This document shows positions 7,329 through 15,563 of a stretch of DNA of 23,072 nt, in pieces (position 1 is the stretch's first letter; each line of letters begins with the position of its first letter). The DNA comes from Anaerorhabdus sp036641015 (GTDB taxonomy: Bacteria > Bacillota_I > Bacilli_A > Erysipelotrichales > Erysipelotrichaceae): the NCBI RefSeq assembly GCF_036641015.1, contig NZ_JAVWFO010000031.1:1-23072 (forward strand), written 5' to 3'. The notes beneath the pieces were generated by a model, which worked only from the letters and a program-made list of their open reading frames with translations, made no database searches and was not told where the DNA came from. The translations under genes and the position numbers were made by a program.

Positions 7329-8228
7329 ATGGATGATTTAATTATCATTAAAAAAAATCAAGAAAATCAAGTTAAAACGTATTCACCGACTACCACAAGC
7401 ACGCAATTGTTGCATCGTGAAAATGGGTTTGAAGCAATTGAGGATACAATGATAAAAGGTACAACTGGATTTATTTCATCTGATGGTAAAGGTAATTATG
7501 AATTTTGCTACATTTTAAGTGGAAATATGGAAATTAATAATGGTGATAAAGTATTACATTTAAGTGCTGGAGACTCATATTATTATAGTGATTTAAATAG
7601 AAATGTACCCTTTAGGGTTATCGAAGATACAAGGTTATTAAGTGTATCTAATAATAAAATTTATGATGTCATTAAAAACAAGCAAAATAAATTGATTGAG
7701 ATTTTAAATGATTTACAGTTAACTGATGGTGATACACTTGAGCACTGTAAACGGGTTAAAAGTTTATGTTTAGGTATTGCTTATTGTTTACATGTTGATC
7801 CTATTTATTATGATGATTTATTTTATGCTTCATATTTTCATGATGTTGGTAAAGCTAAAATACCTTCATCGATTCTTACAAAGCCGGGTAAGTTAACAGA
7901 AGAAGAATACGAAATAATGAAAATGCATAGTATATATACATATGAAATGATTAAACAATATTGTGGTGAGAAGGTAGCAGAAATCGCATACCAACATCAT
8001 GAGAGATTAGATGGCAAGGGGTATCCTAGAGGTTTAAAGAATAATGAAATTGGAATATTAGCACGAATTATTTGTTGTGCTGATGCTTATGATGCTATTG
8101 TTGTAACTAGACCATATCATCAAGGTTTATCAAAGAATGATGCTTTAAAAGAATTAAGACGGTGTGTAGGGACACAATTTGATCAAAAAGTTATTGATGC
8201 TCTCGAAGAGCATCTATCTACAATTTAG
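7329..8228 (+). CDS. Cupin-HD-GYP domain protein, candidate c-di-GMP phosphodiesterase
   Basis: The N-terminal part (about residues 25-110) is cupin-like: a beta-rich stretch with YEFCYILSGNMEINNGDKVLHLSAGDSYYY, which may sense a ligand. The C-terminal part is an HD-GYP domain with the metal-binding HD pair H171-D172 in FHDVGK and the signature HHERLDGKGYP at 223-233, then CADAYDAIV. All key residues are present, so hydrolysis of c-di-GMP or a related cyclic dinucleotide is plausible. An open frame extends upstream to 7278 inside the GGDEF gene, but GAGG (7318-7321) is seven bases before the ATG at 7329, so I take that start (299 residues). It is co-directional with the diguanylate cyclase 20 bases upstream and followed by a terminator. 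Enzyme class is confident; exact substrate and ligand are not known. Confidence 0.85.
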   Translation: MDDLIIIKKNQENQVKTYSPTTTSTQLLHRENGFEAIEDTMIKGTTGFISSDGKGNYEFCYILSGNMEINNGDKVLHLSAGDSYYYSDLNRNVPFRVIEDTRLLSVSNNKIYDVIKNKQNKLIEILNDLQLTDGDTLEHCKRVKSLCLGIAYCLHVDPIYYDDLFYASYFHDVGKAKIPSSILTKPGKLTEEEYEIMKMHSIYTYEMIKQYCGEKVAEIAYQHHERLDGKGYPRGLKNNEIGILARIICCADAYDAIVVTRPYHQGLSKNDALKELRRCVGTQFDQKVIDALEEHLSTI

Positions 8229-8263
8229 AGATAAATGTAAGTAATATTATATTATTTGTTTAT

Positions 8264-8291
8264 AGAATAGTTCTTTTGAATTATTCTTTTT
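8264..8291 (+). terminator. Rho-independent terminator of the GGDEF/HD-GYP unit
   Basis: Stem AGAATAGTTC (8264-8273) with GAATTATTCT (8278-8287), 10 bp with one G-U pair, TTTT loop, T run 8287-8291. It lies 36 bases after the HD-GYP stop. Confidence 0.85.
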
Positions 8292-8331
8292 ATTTACAAG
8301 TTTATGAAAATAATTTTAGTCTGGGATGGCT

Positions 8332-8359
8332 TATAATGTAACTAAAAAAATGGTATGAT
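8332..8359 (+). promoter_or_regulatory. polC promoter region with two candidate -10 boxes
   Basis: Two candidates: a perfect TATAAT at 8332-8337 with no good -35, and the extended -10 AAAATGGTATGAT at 8347-8359, whose -10 is TATGAT. The second matches the element seen upstream of the GGDEF and rimP units. Either would give a short leader containing the polC ribosome site. Confidence 0.5.
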
Positions 8360-8381
8360 ATATGTCGTTAGGAGAATACCA

Positions 8382-11300
8382 ATGAAACAAATAAAATTAT
8401 GTGAATTAATCCCTAATATGGAACTGAATTCTAAATCAAAGTCAGTTTTTAATGATGCCTTAGTTTTAGATGTTAAGTATTATAAAAATACAGAACACTT
8501 AAATATAACAATTCAATTAGATCAAATCTTACCTTTTGATTTATATAAAGCATTAAAACAGTATTTTTGTGCATCATTATGCAAAGTGTGTTCAATCCAT
8601 GTTAATGTAACAAAATATGAACAAAATATCCAAGAGTTGCAAAAGTATGTATGGGATTTTTCTACATTGAAATCTTCATATGCAATATTTAAAGAAGGGA
8701 TGCCTTCATATACAGATGATGGTATTCAAATTCTTTTTGCTACTGCACAAGATATTGAAAAAGCTAAAAATGCTGAAGTAAACTTAGTTAATTTTTTAAA
8801 TACTGTTGGATTTAAGGAAGAATTAATTACACTTACATCGAAAGAACTAGATGCAAAAGTTGTGGATGTTGTTGTACCTGTTAGTACAGCATCTTCATCT
8901 TTTTCTCCAAATAACAATAAACCAGAAACAACAAAATACTCTACAAAACGAGTAAAGAAAGAAAACTATATAATAATTGAATTAAAGGATGCTGTTAATG
9001 AGTGTGACAATATTCAATTTGATGCGACTGTATTTAAAATAGTTTATCAAACTACACGTACTGGAAATACGATTCAAACGATGTATCTAAGTGATAAAAC
9101 TGATGCGATTGTAATTAAGCGATTTGAAAATAATCGTATGCCTTTAGAAAAAATGAAAGAAATAAACGAATGGGATACAGTTCGTGTATTTGGATCAATT
9201 ATTTATGATTCTTATGAGAAAGAGTTAGTTTGCAAAGCTAATGATATTGAAAAGATAGAAAAACCTTCTCGTACTGATACAGCACCAGAGAAGCGTGTTG
9301 AATTGCATACCCATACAATAATGTCTGAAATGGATGGAGTATGTGAAATTGCTGAGTATGTGAATCAAGCGTACAAATGGGGTCATCCTGCTATTGCCAT
9401 AACTGATCATATGGCTGTACAAGCTTTCCCTAAAGCACAAGCAGCGGTATCAAAAATTCTTAAGAAAAATCCTGATGCTAAGTTCAAGATGATTTATGGT
9501 GTTGAAATGAACTTGGTTGAACCGGAGTTAAAGATTGTTAAAAATAAACAAAATTTAGATTTACTACAAGCTGAGTATGTTGCTTTTGACTTAGAAACAA
9601 CGGGATTGTCCTCGTTTTTTGATCATGTAATTGAATTTGGTGGAGTTCTAATAAAAAATCAAACTGTTGTTGAACATAAGCAGTTATTTATAAAGCCACC
9701 TGTTGCTATTCCACATTTTATTCAGGAAAAAACAAGTATTACTGATGAAATGGTTAAAGATGCGAAAACTTTCGAAGAATCTATTGACGAAATATTAGAA
9801 TGGATAAAAGGAAAAGTATTAGTTGCTCATAATGCTTCATTTGATATTGGATTTATGAATGAGGAATTAAAACGAATTGGTAGAGAACCATTAGATAATC
9901 CAATTATTGATACGTTGGATTTTGCACGCGCCATTTTAAGTGAGAGAAGAACTTATCGTTTGGGTAATATTGCTAGAGCTTATCGTATTGCATATGATGA
10001 AGAAGTAGCACATCGTGCTGATTATGATGCTAATGTACTGGCGGATGTATTTTTAGCTATGATTCATCAAGCAAAAGAAATGGGTGCTATTACAGTATCT
10101 GATTTACAATCATTACAAAATCCTCAATCATTTGCCAAGGTTAGAAATAGCCATGTTGTCATATTAGCTAAAAATCAAGCTGGGATAAAATCTATTTATC
10201 AACTAGTTACGATTTCAAATACTGAGACTCTTGCTGTTTTTGGTAATGCTAATAGTAAAGCAAATGGTAGTGAGTTTTTAGCAGAACCGCGGATTTTTAA
10301 ATCTAAATTAAACGAAAAAAGGGAAAATATACTAATAGGATCAGCTTGTTTAAATAGTGAAGTTTTTGAATGTGCTGCTAACAAGAGTCAAATTGAATTA
10401 GAAAATGCTATTTCTTTTTATGACTACATTGAAATTCAGCCATTGGCTAATTATTCACATTTACTTGCTATGCATTCTGTACCTAATATTGATCGTTTAA
10501 AAGCCATATTAAGAAGAATTATTGATACTGCATCAAAATTAAATAAGCCTGTTGTAGTAACTGGAGATGTTCATTATTGTGAACCTGATGAAAAAATATA
10601 TCGTGATATTTATATTCAAACACAGGGAATTGGTGGAGTTAGACATCCTTTATTCATTTATAATGAACGTGTGCGTCGAAATACAATCAATCCTGAACAA
10701 CACTTTAGAACAACAAATGAAATGATTGATGCATTCGAGTGGTTGAATGATCAAAAATTAGTGAATGAAATTGTTGTTAAAAATAGTAACATAATTGCTG
10801 ATATGATAGAACCTACAAAACCTGTACCGAGTGGTTTGTATACACCTACAATAGAAGGTAGTGATGATAAGTTACGTGAGATTTGTTTTGAAACAGCTCA
10901 TAAGGTTTATGGAGATGTATTACCTGAGATAGTTGAAAAACGATTAGAACGAGAATTAAATAGTATTATTGGCAATGGGTACGGTGTTATTTATTATATT
11001 TCTCATTTATTAGTAAAACGTAGTAACGAGGATGGATATTTAGTTGGGTCACGAGGGTCTGTAGGATCATCTTTTGTTGCGACAATGAGTGGAATTACTG
11101 AAGTAAATCCGCTTGCACCACATTATGTTTGTCCAAAATGTCAGTATTCTGATTTTATTGAAGATGATACTGTTTCTTCAGGATTTGATTTGCCTGATAA
11201 ACCATGCCCACATTGTGGTGAAATTATGAAGGGTAATGGCCAAAATATTCCATTTGAAACCTTCTTGGGATTCGAAGGAGATAAAGTTCCAGATATAGAT

Positions 11301-12737
11301 TTAAACTTTTCAGGCGAATATCAAGATAAAGCACATTTATTCACTAAAGAAGTATTCGGTGAAGACCATGTATTCCGTGCAGGTACAATTGGGACGGTAG
11401 CTGATAAAACAGCGTTTGGTTATGTAACGGGATATAGTGAAGAAATGGGCATTGAGAATATGCGCCGTGTTCAAAAGGAAAGACTTGCGATTGGATGTAC
11501 GGGAGTAAAACGAACTACTGGGCAACATCCAGGTGGCATTATTGTTATTCCTCACGATATGGAAGTAACGGATTTTACGCCAGTTCAATTCCCAGCAAAT
11601 GATCCTAATTCCACATGGAAAACAACACACTTCGATTTTCATGATATCCATGATAATGTATTAAAGTTTGATATTCTAGGACATGTAGATCCTACAGCTA
11701 TGAGACTATTACAAAATATATCTGGCATTGATCCAAAGACAATACCAATGAATGATCCAGAGACAATGAGTCTATTCTCAAGTGCAGATGCTTTAAAAGC
11801 GGATATTAGAGAATTTGGTGAAAAGACTGGTGCGATGGGATTGCCTGAATTTGGTACTAGCTTTGTTAGAGGTATGTTAGAAGCAACTAAACCAAAGAAT
11901 TTTAGTGATTTGATTATTATTTCAGGATTATCACACGGAACTGATGTTTGGTTGAATAATGCTGCTGATTTAGTTGAATCAGGAATTACTTTACAAGAAG
12001 TTATAGGATGTCGTGATGATATTATGACATATTTATTGCATAAAAAACTTGAACCAAAGACAGCTTTTACAATTATGGAAAGTGTTCGTAAAGGTAAAGG
12101 ATTAACTGATGAATGGGTCAAAACAATGCAAGAGCATGATGTCCCTGAATGGTATATTGAAAGTTGTAAAAAAATTAAGTATATGTTCCCTAAAGCACAT
12201 GCGGTGGCTTATGTTATTATGGCTGTACGAATTGCTTGGTTCAAAGTACATTATCCACATTGGTATTACATTTCGTATTTCACTTTACGATGCGATGCTT
12301 ACGAAATTGAAACTATGACTAAGGGAATTGCTGCAATAAAGTCACGTTTAGAAGAAATTAGAAATAAACGAAATAATATGGAAACAGCTAAATTAGTTAC
12401 CAAGAAAGAAAATGATACTTATAATACATTAGAAGTTTGCTTGGAACTATTTGCTCGTGGATATAAAATTGGAAAAATTGATTTGTATAAATCACTTGCT
12501 ACAGAGTTTACAGTTGAAAAGGATGATATGAAAGTAATTATTCCACCATTTACTACAATTGATGGTTTAGGTGATAACGTTGCTAAATCAATTGTTGTAG
12601 CTCGTGCGAAAGGTGAATTTATTTCTAAAGAGGATTTAATATCAAGAACCCAACTATCGACTACACTTGTTCGTAAGTTAGAAGTACTTGGCGCATTAGA
12701 TGGATTACAAGAAAAGAATCAAATGTCTTTATTCTAA
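8382..12737 (+). CDS. polC: DNA polymerase III alpha subunit, Gram-positive PolC type
   Basis: Replicative polymerase with built-in 3'-5' proofreading, 1451 residues from the chosen start (typical PolC about 1440). In order: N-terminal domain (1-190), an OB-fold (about 195-300), the first half of a PHP domain (VELHTHTIMSEMDGV near 306), an inserted DEDDh exonuclease with FDLETTGLS (D403, E405) and HNASFDIGFMNEEL, then the second PHP half (VVTGDVHYCEPDEK). The polymerase core has GSRGSVGSSFVATMSG, a zinc-binding Cys set (CPKC and CPHC), catalytic D971 and D973 in PDIDLNFSGEYQ, and FPKAHAVAYV. A helix-hairpin-helix region lies near the C-terminus. The last residues QMSLF form a beta-clamp binding motif. 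An in-frame ATG at 8355 lies inside the promoter; AGGAG (8370-8374) is seven bases before 8382, so that start is used. No clear terminator follows, so read-through into rimP is possible. Confidence 0.98.
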   Translation: MKQIKLCELIPNMELNSKSKSVFNDALVLDVKYYKNTEHLNITIQLDQILPFDLYKALKQYFCASLCKVCSIHVNVTKYEQNIQELQKYVWDFSTLKSSYAIFKEGMPSYTDDGIQILFATAQDIEKAKNAEVNLVNFLNTVGFKEELITLTSKELDAKVVDVVVPVSTASSSFSPNNNKPETTKYSTKRVKKENYIIIELKDAVNECDNIQFDATVFKIVYQTTRTGNTIQTMYLSDKTDAIVIKRFENNRMPLEKMKEINEWDTVRVFGSIIYDSYEKELVCKANDIEKIEKPSRTDTAPEKRVELHTHTIMSEMDGVCEIAEYVNQAYKWGHPAIAITDHMAVQAFPKAQAAVSKILKKNPDAKFKMIYGVEMNLVEPELKIVKNKQNLDLLQAEYVAFDLETTGLSSFFDHVIEFGGVLIKNQTVVEHKQLFIKPPVAIPHFIQEKTSITDEMVKDAKTFEESIDEILEWIKGKVLVAHNASFDIGFMNEELKRIGREPLDNPIIDTLDFARAILSERRTYRLGNIARAYRIAYDEEVAHRADYDANVLADVFLAMIHQAKEMGAITVSDLQSLQNPQSFAKVRNSHVVILAKNQAGIKSIYQLVTISNTETLAVFGNANSKANGSEFLAEPRIFKSKLNEKRENILIGSACLNSEVFECAANKSQIELENAISFYDYIEIQPLANYSHLLAMHSVPNIDRLKAILRRIIDTASKLNKPVVVTGDVHYCEPDEKIYRDIYIQTQGIGGVRHPLFIYNERVRRNTINPEQHFRTTNEMIDAFEWLNDQKLVNEIVVKNSNIIADMIEPTKPVPSGLYTPTIEGSDDKLREICFETAHKVYGDVLPEIVEKRLERELNSIIGNGYGVIYYISHLLVKRSNEDGYLVGSRGSVGSSFVATMSGITEVNPLAPHYVCPKCQYSDFIEDDTVSSGFDLPDKPCPHCGEIMKGNGQNIPFETFLGFEGDKVPDIDLNFSGEYQDKAHLFTKEVFGEDHVFRAGTIGTVADKTAFGYVTGYSEEMGIENMRRVQKERLAIGCTGVKRTTGQHPGGIIVIPHDMEVTDFTPVQFPANDPNSTWKTTHFDFHDIHDNVLKFDILGHVDPTAMRLLQNISGIDPKTIPMNDPETMSLFSSADALKADIREFGEKTGAMGLPEFGTSFVRGMLEATKPKNFSDLIIISGLSHGTDVWLNNAADLVESGITLQEVIGCRDDIMTYLLHKKLEPKTAFTIMESVRKGKGLTDEWVKTMQEHDVPEWYIESCKKIKYMFPKAHAVAYVIMAVRIAWFKVHYPHWYYISYFTLRCDAYEIETMTKGIAAIKSRLEEIRNKRNNMETAKLVTKKENDTYNTLEVCLELFARGYKIGKIDLYKSLATEFTVEKDDMKVIIPPFTTIDGLGDNVAKSIVVARAKGEFISKEDLISRTQLSTTLVRKLEVLGALDGLQEKNQMSLF

Positions 12738-12770
12738 ATATGTGATATCGTGTAAATAAGCTTAAATTTC

Positions 12771-12798
12771 TTGCAATTTGGCTTAAAAATGGTATCAT
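12771..12798 (+). promoter_or_regulatory. Promoter of the rimP-nusA-infB operon
   Basis: -35 TTGCAA (12771-12776), 16-base spacer and -10 TATCAT (12793-12798) preceded by TGG, an extended -10 within AAAATGGTATCAT (12786-12798). The predicted start near 12805 puts the strong leader hairpin directly at the 5' end of the RNA. Confidence 0.65.
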
Positions 12799-12816
12799 TA
12801 AGTCGTAAAGAAACTA

Positions 12817-12859
12817 GAGGAGTGGTTAATAACCACTCCTTCATTATTGTTTAAAGGAG
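12817..12859 (+). promoter_or_regulatory. rimP leader hairpin able to compete with pairing of the ribosome site
   Basis: AGGAGTGGTT (12818-12827) and AACCACTCCT (12831-12840) make a perfect 10-bp stem with a 3-base loop, extendable by a G-U pair (12817-12841). The 3' arm contains CTCCTT (12836-12841), exactly complementary to AAGGAG (12854-12859), the rimP ribosome binding site. The two pairings exclude each other. No proper T run follows the hairpin (TTCATTATTGTTT), so it is at best a weak terminator for polC read-through. Confidence 0.5.
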
Positions 12860-12864
12860 AAAAT

Positions 12865-13332
12865 ATGGATCAAATTGATAAAATTAAAGAACTGATTTTA
12901 CCAGAACTTAGTGCTCAAAATGTTCGTCTTTATGATGTAAAATGGCAATCTGAAAAGAAGATGCGAATTTTACAAATAGCGATTATGAAGAGTGATGGTT
13001 CAATGGATATTGACACTTGTGCAACAGTGTCAGAAAAACTGTCTCTAATTTTAGATGAAGCTTTTCCAACAATGGATGAGTATTTCCTAGAAGTGTGTTC
13101 ACCGGGTGCTGAACGAGAGATAAGAGATTTGAATGAACTCCCTGAGTTAGTTACTCATCATATCTATGTTCGTTTAAAACATCCAGTTAAAAAAATGCTT
13201 GAATTTACAGGTGATTTATTAAAAGTTGAAAATGATGATATTACAATGAATTATCGTGATAAAGCATTAACAAGAGAAGTAACATTTAAACAAGATGAAA
13301 TAGAATTCTGCCGCCTAGCGGTTAAACTATAA
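12865..13332 (+). CDS. rimP: Ribosome maturation factor RimP
   Basis: Cytoplasmic factor for late 30S subunit assembly. The 155-residue product matches the family length. It has the two-domain RimP layout: N-terminal alpha/beta domain (about 1-80) with LRILQIAI-like strands and SDGSMDIDTCATVSEKLSLILDE, the conserved LEVCSPGAEREI segment (the family's SSPGxxR motif), then an SH3-like C-terminal barrel (about 85-155). An upstream in-frame TTG at 12847 exists, but AAAGGAG (12853-12859) is correctly placed for the ATG at 12865, which I take as start. First gene of the nusA-infB operon, the classic order in Bacillota. Translation may be influenced by the leader hairpin described separately. Confidence 0.93.
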   Translation: MDQIDKIKELILPELSAQNVRLYDVKWQSEKKMRILQIAIMKSDGSMDIDTCATVSEKLSLILDEAFPTMDEYFLEVCSPGAEREIRDLNELPELVTHHIYVRLKHPVKKMLEFTGDLLKVENDDITMNYRDKALTREVTFKQDEIEFCRLAVKL

Positions 13333-13352
13333 AATTCAAAGAAGGAGAAAGA

Positions 13353-13361
13353 ATGAAATGA
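13353..13361 (+). other. Two-codon minigene (ATG AAA TGA) overlapping the nusA start
   Basis: AAGGAG (13342-13347) is followed after only five bases by ATG AAA TGA. The TGA overlaps the nusA ATG at 13358 as ATGA. The ribosome site is ten bases from the nusA start itself, so a ribosome could initiate here, make Met-Lys and restart on nusA. Whether it is used is unknown. Confidence 0.35.
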
Positions 13362-14983
13362 ATTTTAAAGATTTATTAAAAGCGATGCAATTAATTGAAG
13401 ATGATCGCAAAATCTCAAAGGAAGTTGTTAAAGAAGCATTAATGGAAGCTTTAGCAAAAGCCTACCGTAAACATGTAGATATTCCTGATGTCTTAGTTCG
13501 TGTTAATATCGAAGACAAGAGTGGAAAAATTACAGTTTACCAACAGTATTTAGTTGTTAGTGATGTTGAAGATGAAGAATTAGAAATTTCTTTAACTGAT
13601 GCAAAAGAAATTAATCCTGAAATTGAATTAGGTGGTTTAATTGAAAAAGAAGTTTCAATTAATGATCTAGGACGTGCAGCAGCATTGTTAGCTAAAAACG
13701 TTATGAAACAAAAAATTAGAGAAGCTGAGAAACAAGCAGTGTATGATGAATACATTGATTTACTAGATGAAATGGTTTTAGGTGTAATTGAATCAGTTGA
13801 AGAAAAGTTTATCTTAGTTAATTTAGGAAAGACTATTGCTTTAATGCCTAAAGGCGCACAAATTCCTGGTGAACGTTATCAAGAAGGTCAAAAGATTCGT
13901 GTTGTAATTACAGAATGTAATAGAGATACAAAAGGATCTCAAGTTCTTGTATCACGTGCTGATGCTAAGTTAGTAAAACGTTTATTTGAAAAAGAAGTGC
14001 CAGAAATTTATCAAGGTGTTGTTGAAATTCGTGGTATTGCTAGAGAAGCAGGCGAAAGAACTAAGATGGCAGTTTATTCAAAGAATCCTGATGTTGATCC
14101 TCGTGGTGCATGCATTGGTCCTCGTGGTCAACGTGTCCAAGAAATTAGTGATGAACTAAATGGTGAAAAAATTGATATCTTTGAATGGAGTGAAAACACT
14201 ACTGAGTTAGTAAAGAATGCATTAGCTCCAGCAGAAGTTATTGCAGTTGTACCAACTGAAGAAAAACGTTCATTATTAGTAATCGTTGATAATAGTCAAT
14301 TATCATTAGCTATTGGTAAAAAAGGTAAGAACGCAAGACTTGCAGTTAAACTTACTAATATGAAGATTGATATCAAAACAAAAGAAGAACTTATTGAACA
14401 AGGAATTGATTTTGAAAAATTAATGTTTAATTACGAAGTTGAACAAGAAAAAATTAAGCGTGAATTAGCTTCTAAAACAATTGCTAATATGGAAGAAGAA
14501 TATGATGATGCTATCGAAGAAGTGGTAGTTGAAGAAATAGTTGAAACTCCAATTGAAGTAGTTGAAGAAGTAATCAGTGCAGATGATAATGTTGTTACTG
14601 AAACAATCGTTGAAGAAACTGATGTAATTGAAGAAGTGAAAATAGTTGAACCAATTAAAGAAGTTGAAAAACCAATTAAGAGAGTTAAGAAAGATCCAAA
14701 ACCTCGTACTGATTATGTTTCAGTATTTGAAAAACTTGCAGATACATCAACTAGTAAACCAAAGACTGAGAAAGTTGAATTCAAGAAACGTAAGAAAAAA
14801 GAAGAAGATGAACGTAAACTTCGTTCAATCGATATTAAGAAAGACAAAGACTACGATATCAAACCAGTATATTCTGAAGAAGAGTTAGAAGAAATTAGAC
14901 TTCGTGAAGAACAAGAAGCTAGTGAAGCTTACAGCAGTGATATCGACTATGATGAATTCGAAGAATATTACGAAGAAGATTAG
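13358..14983 (+). CDS. nusA: Transcription elongation/termination factor NusA with long charged C-terminal tail
   Basis: Binds RNA polymerase and nascent RNA and modulates pausing, termination and antitermination. Residues 1-125 are the polymerase-binding N-terminal domain (KISKEVVKEALMEALAKAYRKH). About 132-200 is an S1 domain (VLGVIESVEEKFILVNLGKT). About 205-345 are the two KH domains with GACIGPRGQRVQEI (250-263) and LAIGKKGKNARLA (near 325). Beyond about residue 370, where Bacillus NusA ends, lies a tail of about 170 residues: first acidic, Val/Glu-rich with VVEE and VEEI repeats, then Lys-rich (KRVKKDPK, FKKRKKKEED), ending very acidic (DYDEFEEYYEED). It does not look like the AR1/AR2 domains of E. 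coli NusA. Downstream spacing to ylxR is 17 bases. Confidence 0.95.
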   Translation: MNFKDLLKAMQLIEDDRKISKEVVKEALMEALAKAYRKHVDIPDVLVRVNIEDKSGKITVYQQYLVVSDVEDEELEISLTDAKEINPEIELGGLIEKEVSINDLGRAAALLAKNVMKQKIREAEKQAVYDEYIDLLDEMVLGVIESVEEKFILVNLGKTIALMPKGAQIPGERYQEGQKIRVVITECNRDTKGSQVLVSRADAKLVKRLFEKEVPEIYQGVVEIRGIAREAGERTKMAVYSKNPDVDPRGACIGPRGQRVQEISDELNGEKIDIFEWSENTTELVKNALAPAEVIAVVPTEEKRSLLVIVDNSQLSLAIGKKGKNARLAVKLTNMKIDIKTKEELIEQGIDFEKLMFNYEVEQEKIKRELASKTIANMEEEYDDAIEEVVVEEIVETPIEVVEEVISADDNVVTETIVEETDVIEEVKIVEPIKEVEKPIKRVKKDPKPRTDYVSVFEKLADTSTSKPKTEKVEFKKRKKKEEDERKLRSIDIKKDKDYDIKPVYSEEELEEIRLREEQEASEAYSSDIDYDEFEEYYEED

Positions 14984-15000
14984 TTTTGAAAAGGTGAATT

Positions 15001-15258
15001 ATGAAAAAAATTCCAATGAGAAAATGTGTTGCTACACAAGAACAATGTCCCAAAAAAGAATTGTTACGAATTGTACGCACACCAGATGGATCAATTGAAG
15101 TTGATACAACTGGTAAAATGAATGGAAGAGGAGCATATCTTAAAAAAGATGTTGCGGCACTAGAGATTGCTAAGAAAAAAGGATCTCTTGCCAAGGCATT
15201 GGAGTGCACTATTTCAGATGAAGTGTATGATAAAATAAGTGAGGTTATACGTGGATAA
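15001..15258 (+). CDS. ylxR: YlxR/RnpM family RNA-binding protein
   Basis: Small basic protein of the YlxR (DUF448) family, renamed RnpM in Bacillus after reports that it binds and modulates RNase P. At 85 residues it has the usual length. Family marks are the N-terminal RKCVATQEQCPKKELLRIVRTPDG segment and the GRGAYLKKD motif near residues 42-50. AAGGTG (14991-14996) is four bases before the ATG and serves as ribosome site. It sits between nusA and ylxQ as in most Bacillota, and its end overlaps the ylxQ start. Confidence 0.93.
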   Translation: MKKIPMRKCVATQEQCPKKELLRIVRTPDGSIEVDTTGKMNGRGAYLKKDVAALEIAKKKGSLAKALECTISDEVYDKISEVIRG

Positions 15259-15550
15259 AGATAAAATCGCAGGTTACTTAGGTATTGCTACTCGTGCAAG
15301 AAAAATAGTAATTGGCGATTCCGCGATAAAAGCAATTCAAAAAAGAGATGCTAAATTGGTCTTGTTAGCTGATGATTGTTCATCAAACACACAAAAAAAA
15401 GTGCTTGATAAGTGCAATTCTTATCGAGTAGAGGTAGTTAGTGGTATGCGTAGCGTAGATCTAGCATATGCAATCGGGCGTGCAGAGGTTTCCTTTGTAG
15501 CTGTTTGTGATGAAGGATTTGCGAAAGCTATACAAAATTGTTTGAAATGA
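15251..15550 (+). CDS. ylxQ: YlxQ, L7Ae/L30e-family RNA-binding protein
   Basis: Ribosomal L7Ae-type RNA-binding protein that probably recognises kink-turn RNA; its cellular role is still unclear. Characteristic segments are GYLGIATRARKIVIGDSAIK, LVLLADDCSSNTQKKVLDKC and SVDLAYAIGRAEVSFVAV. GAGG (15241-15244) lies six bases before a GTG at 15251, which gives 99 residues beginning MDKDKIAGYLG. A longer frame from a GTG at 15239 exists but would lack an upstream ribosome site. The gene overlaps the end of ylxR by eight bases, implying translational coupling. Confidence 0.9.
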   Translation: MDKDKIAGYLGIATRARKIVIGDSAIKAIQKRDAKLVLLADDCSSNTQKKVLDKCNSYRVEVVSGMRSVDLAYAIGRAEVSFVAVCDEGFAKAIQNCLK

Positions 15551-15563
15551 GTGAGGTGGAATT

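Noticed and set aside
8726..8917. Minus-strand open frames inside polC (also at 9225-9440, 10199-10384, 11337-11651, 11639-12121)
   Set aside because: They lie wholly inside the well-supported polC frame, have no ribosome sites I could see and no recognisable domains; they are shadow frames of AT-rich coding DNA.
12738..12800. polC terminator around AAGCTTAAATT / AATTTGGCTT
   Set aside because: The pairing has internal mismatches and is followed by A residues, not T; it overlaps the rimP promoter.
14646..15098. Plus-strand frames at 14646-14888 and 14904-15098
   Set aside because: Both overlap the end of nusA or ylxR in other frames and their lysine/asparagine-rich products reflect the repetitive codons of the NusA tail.
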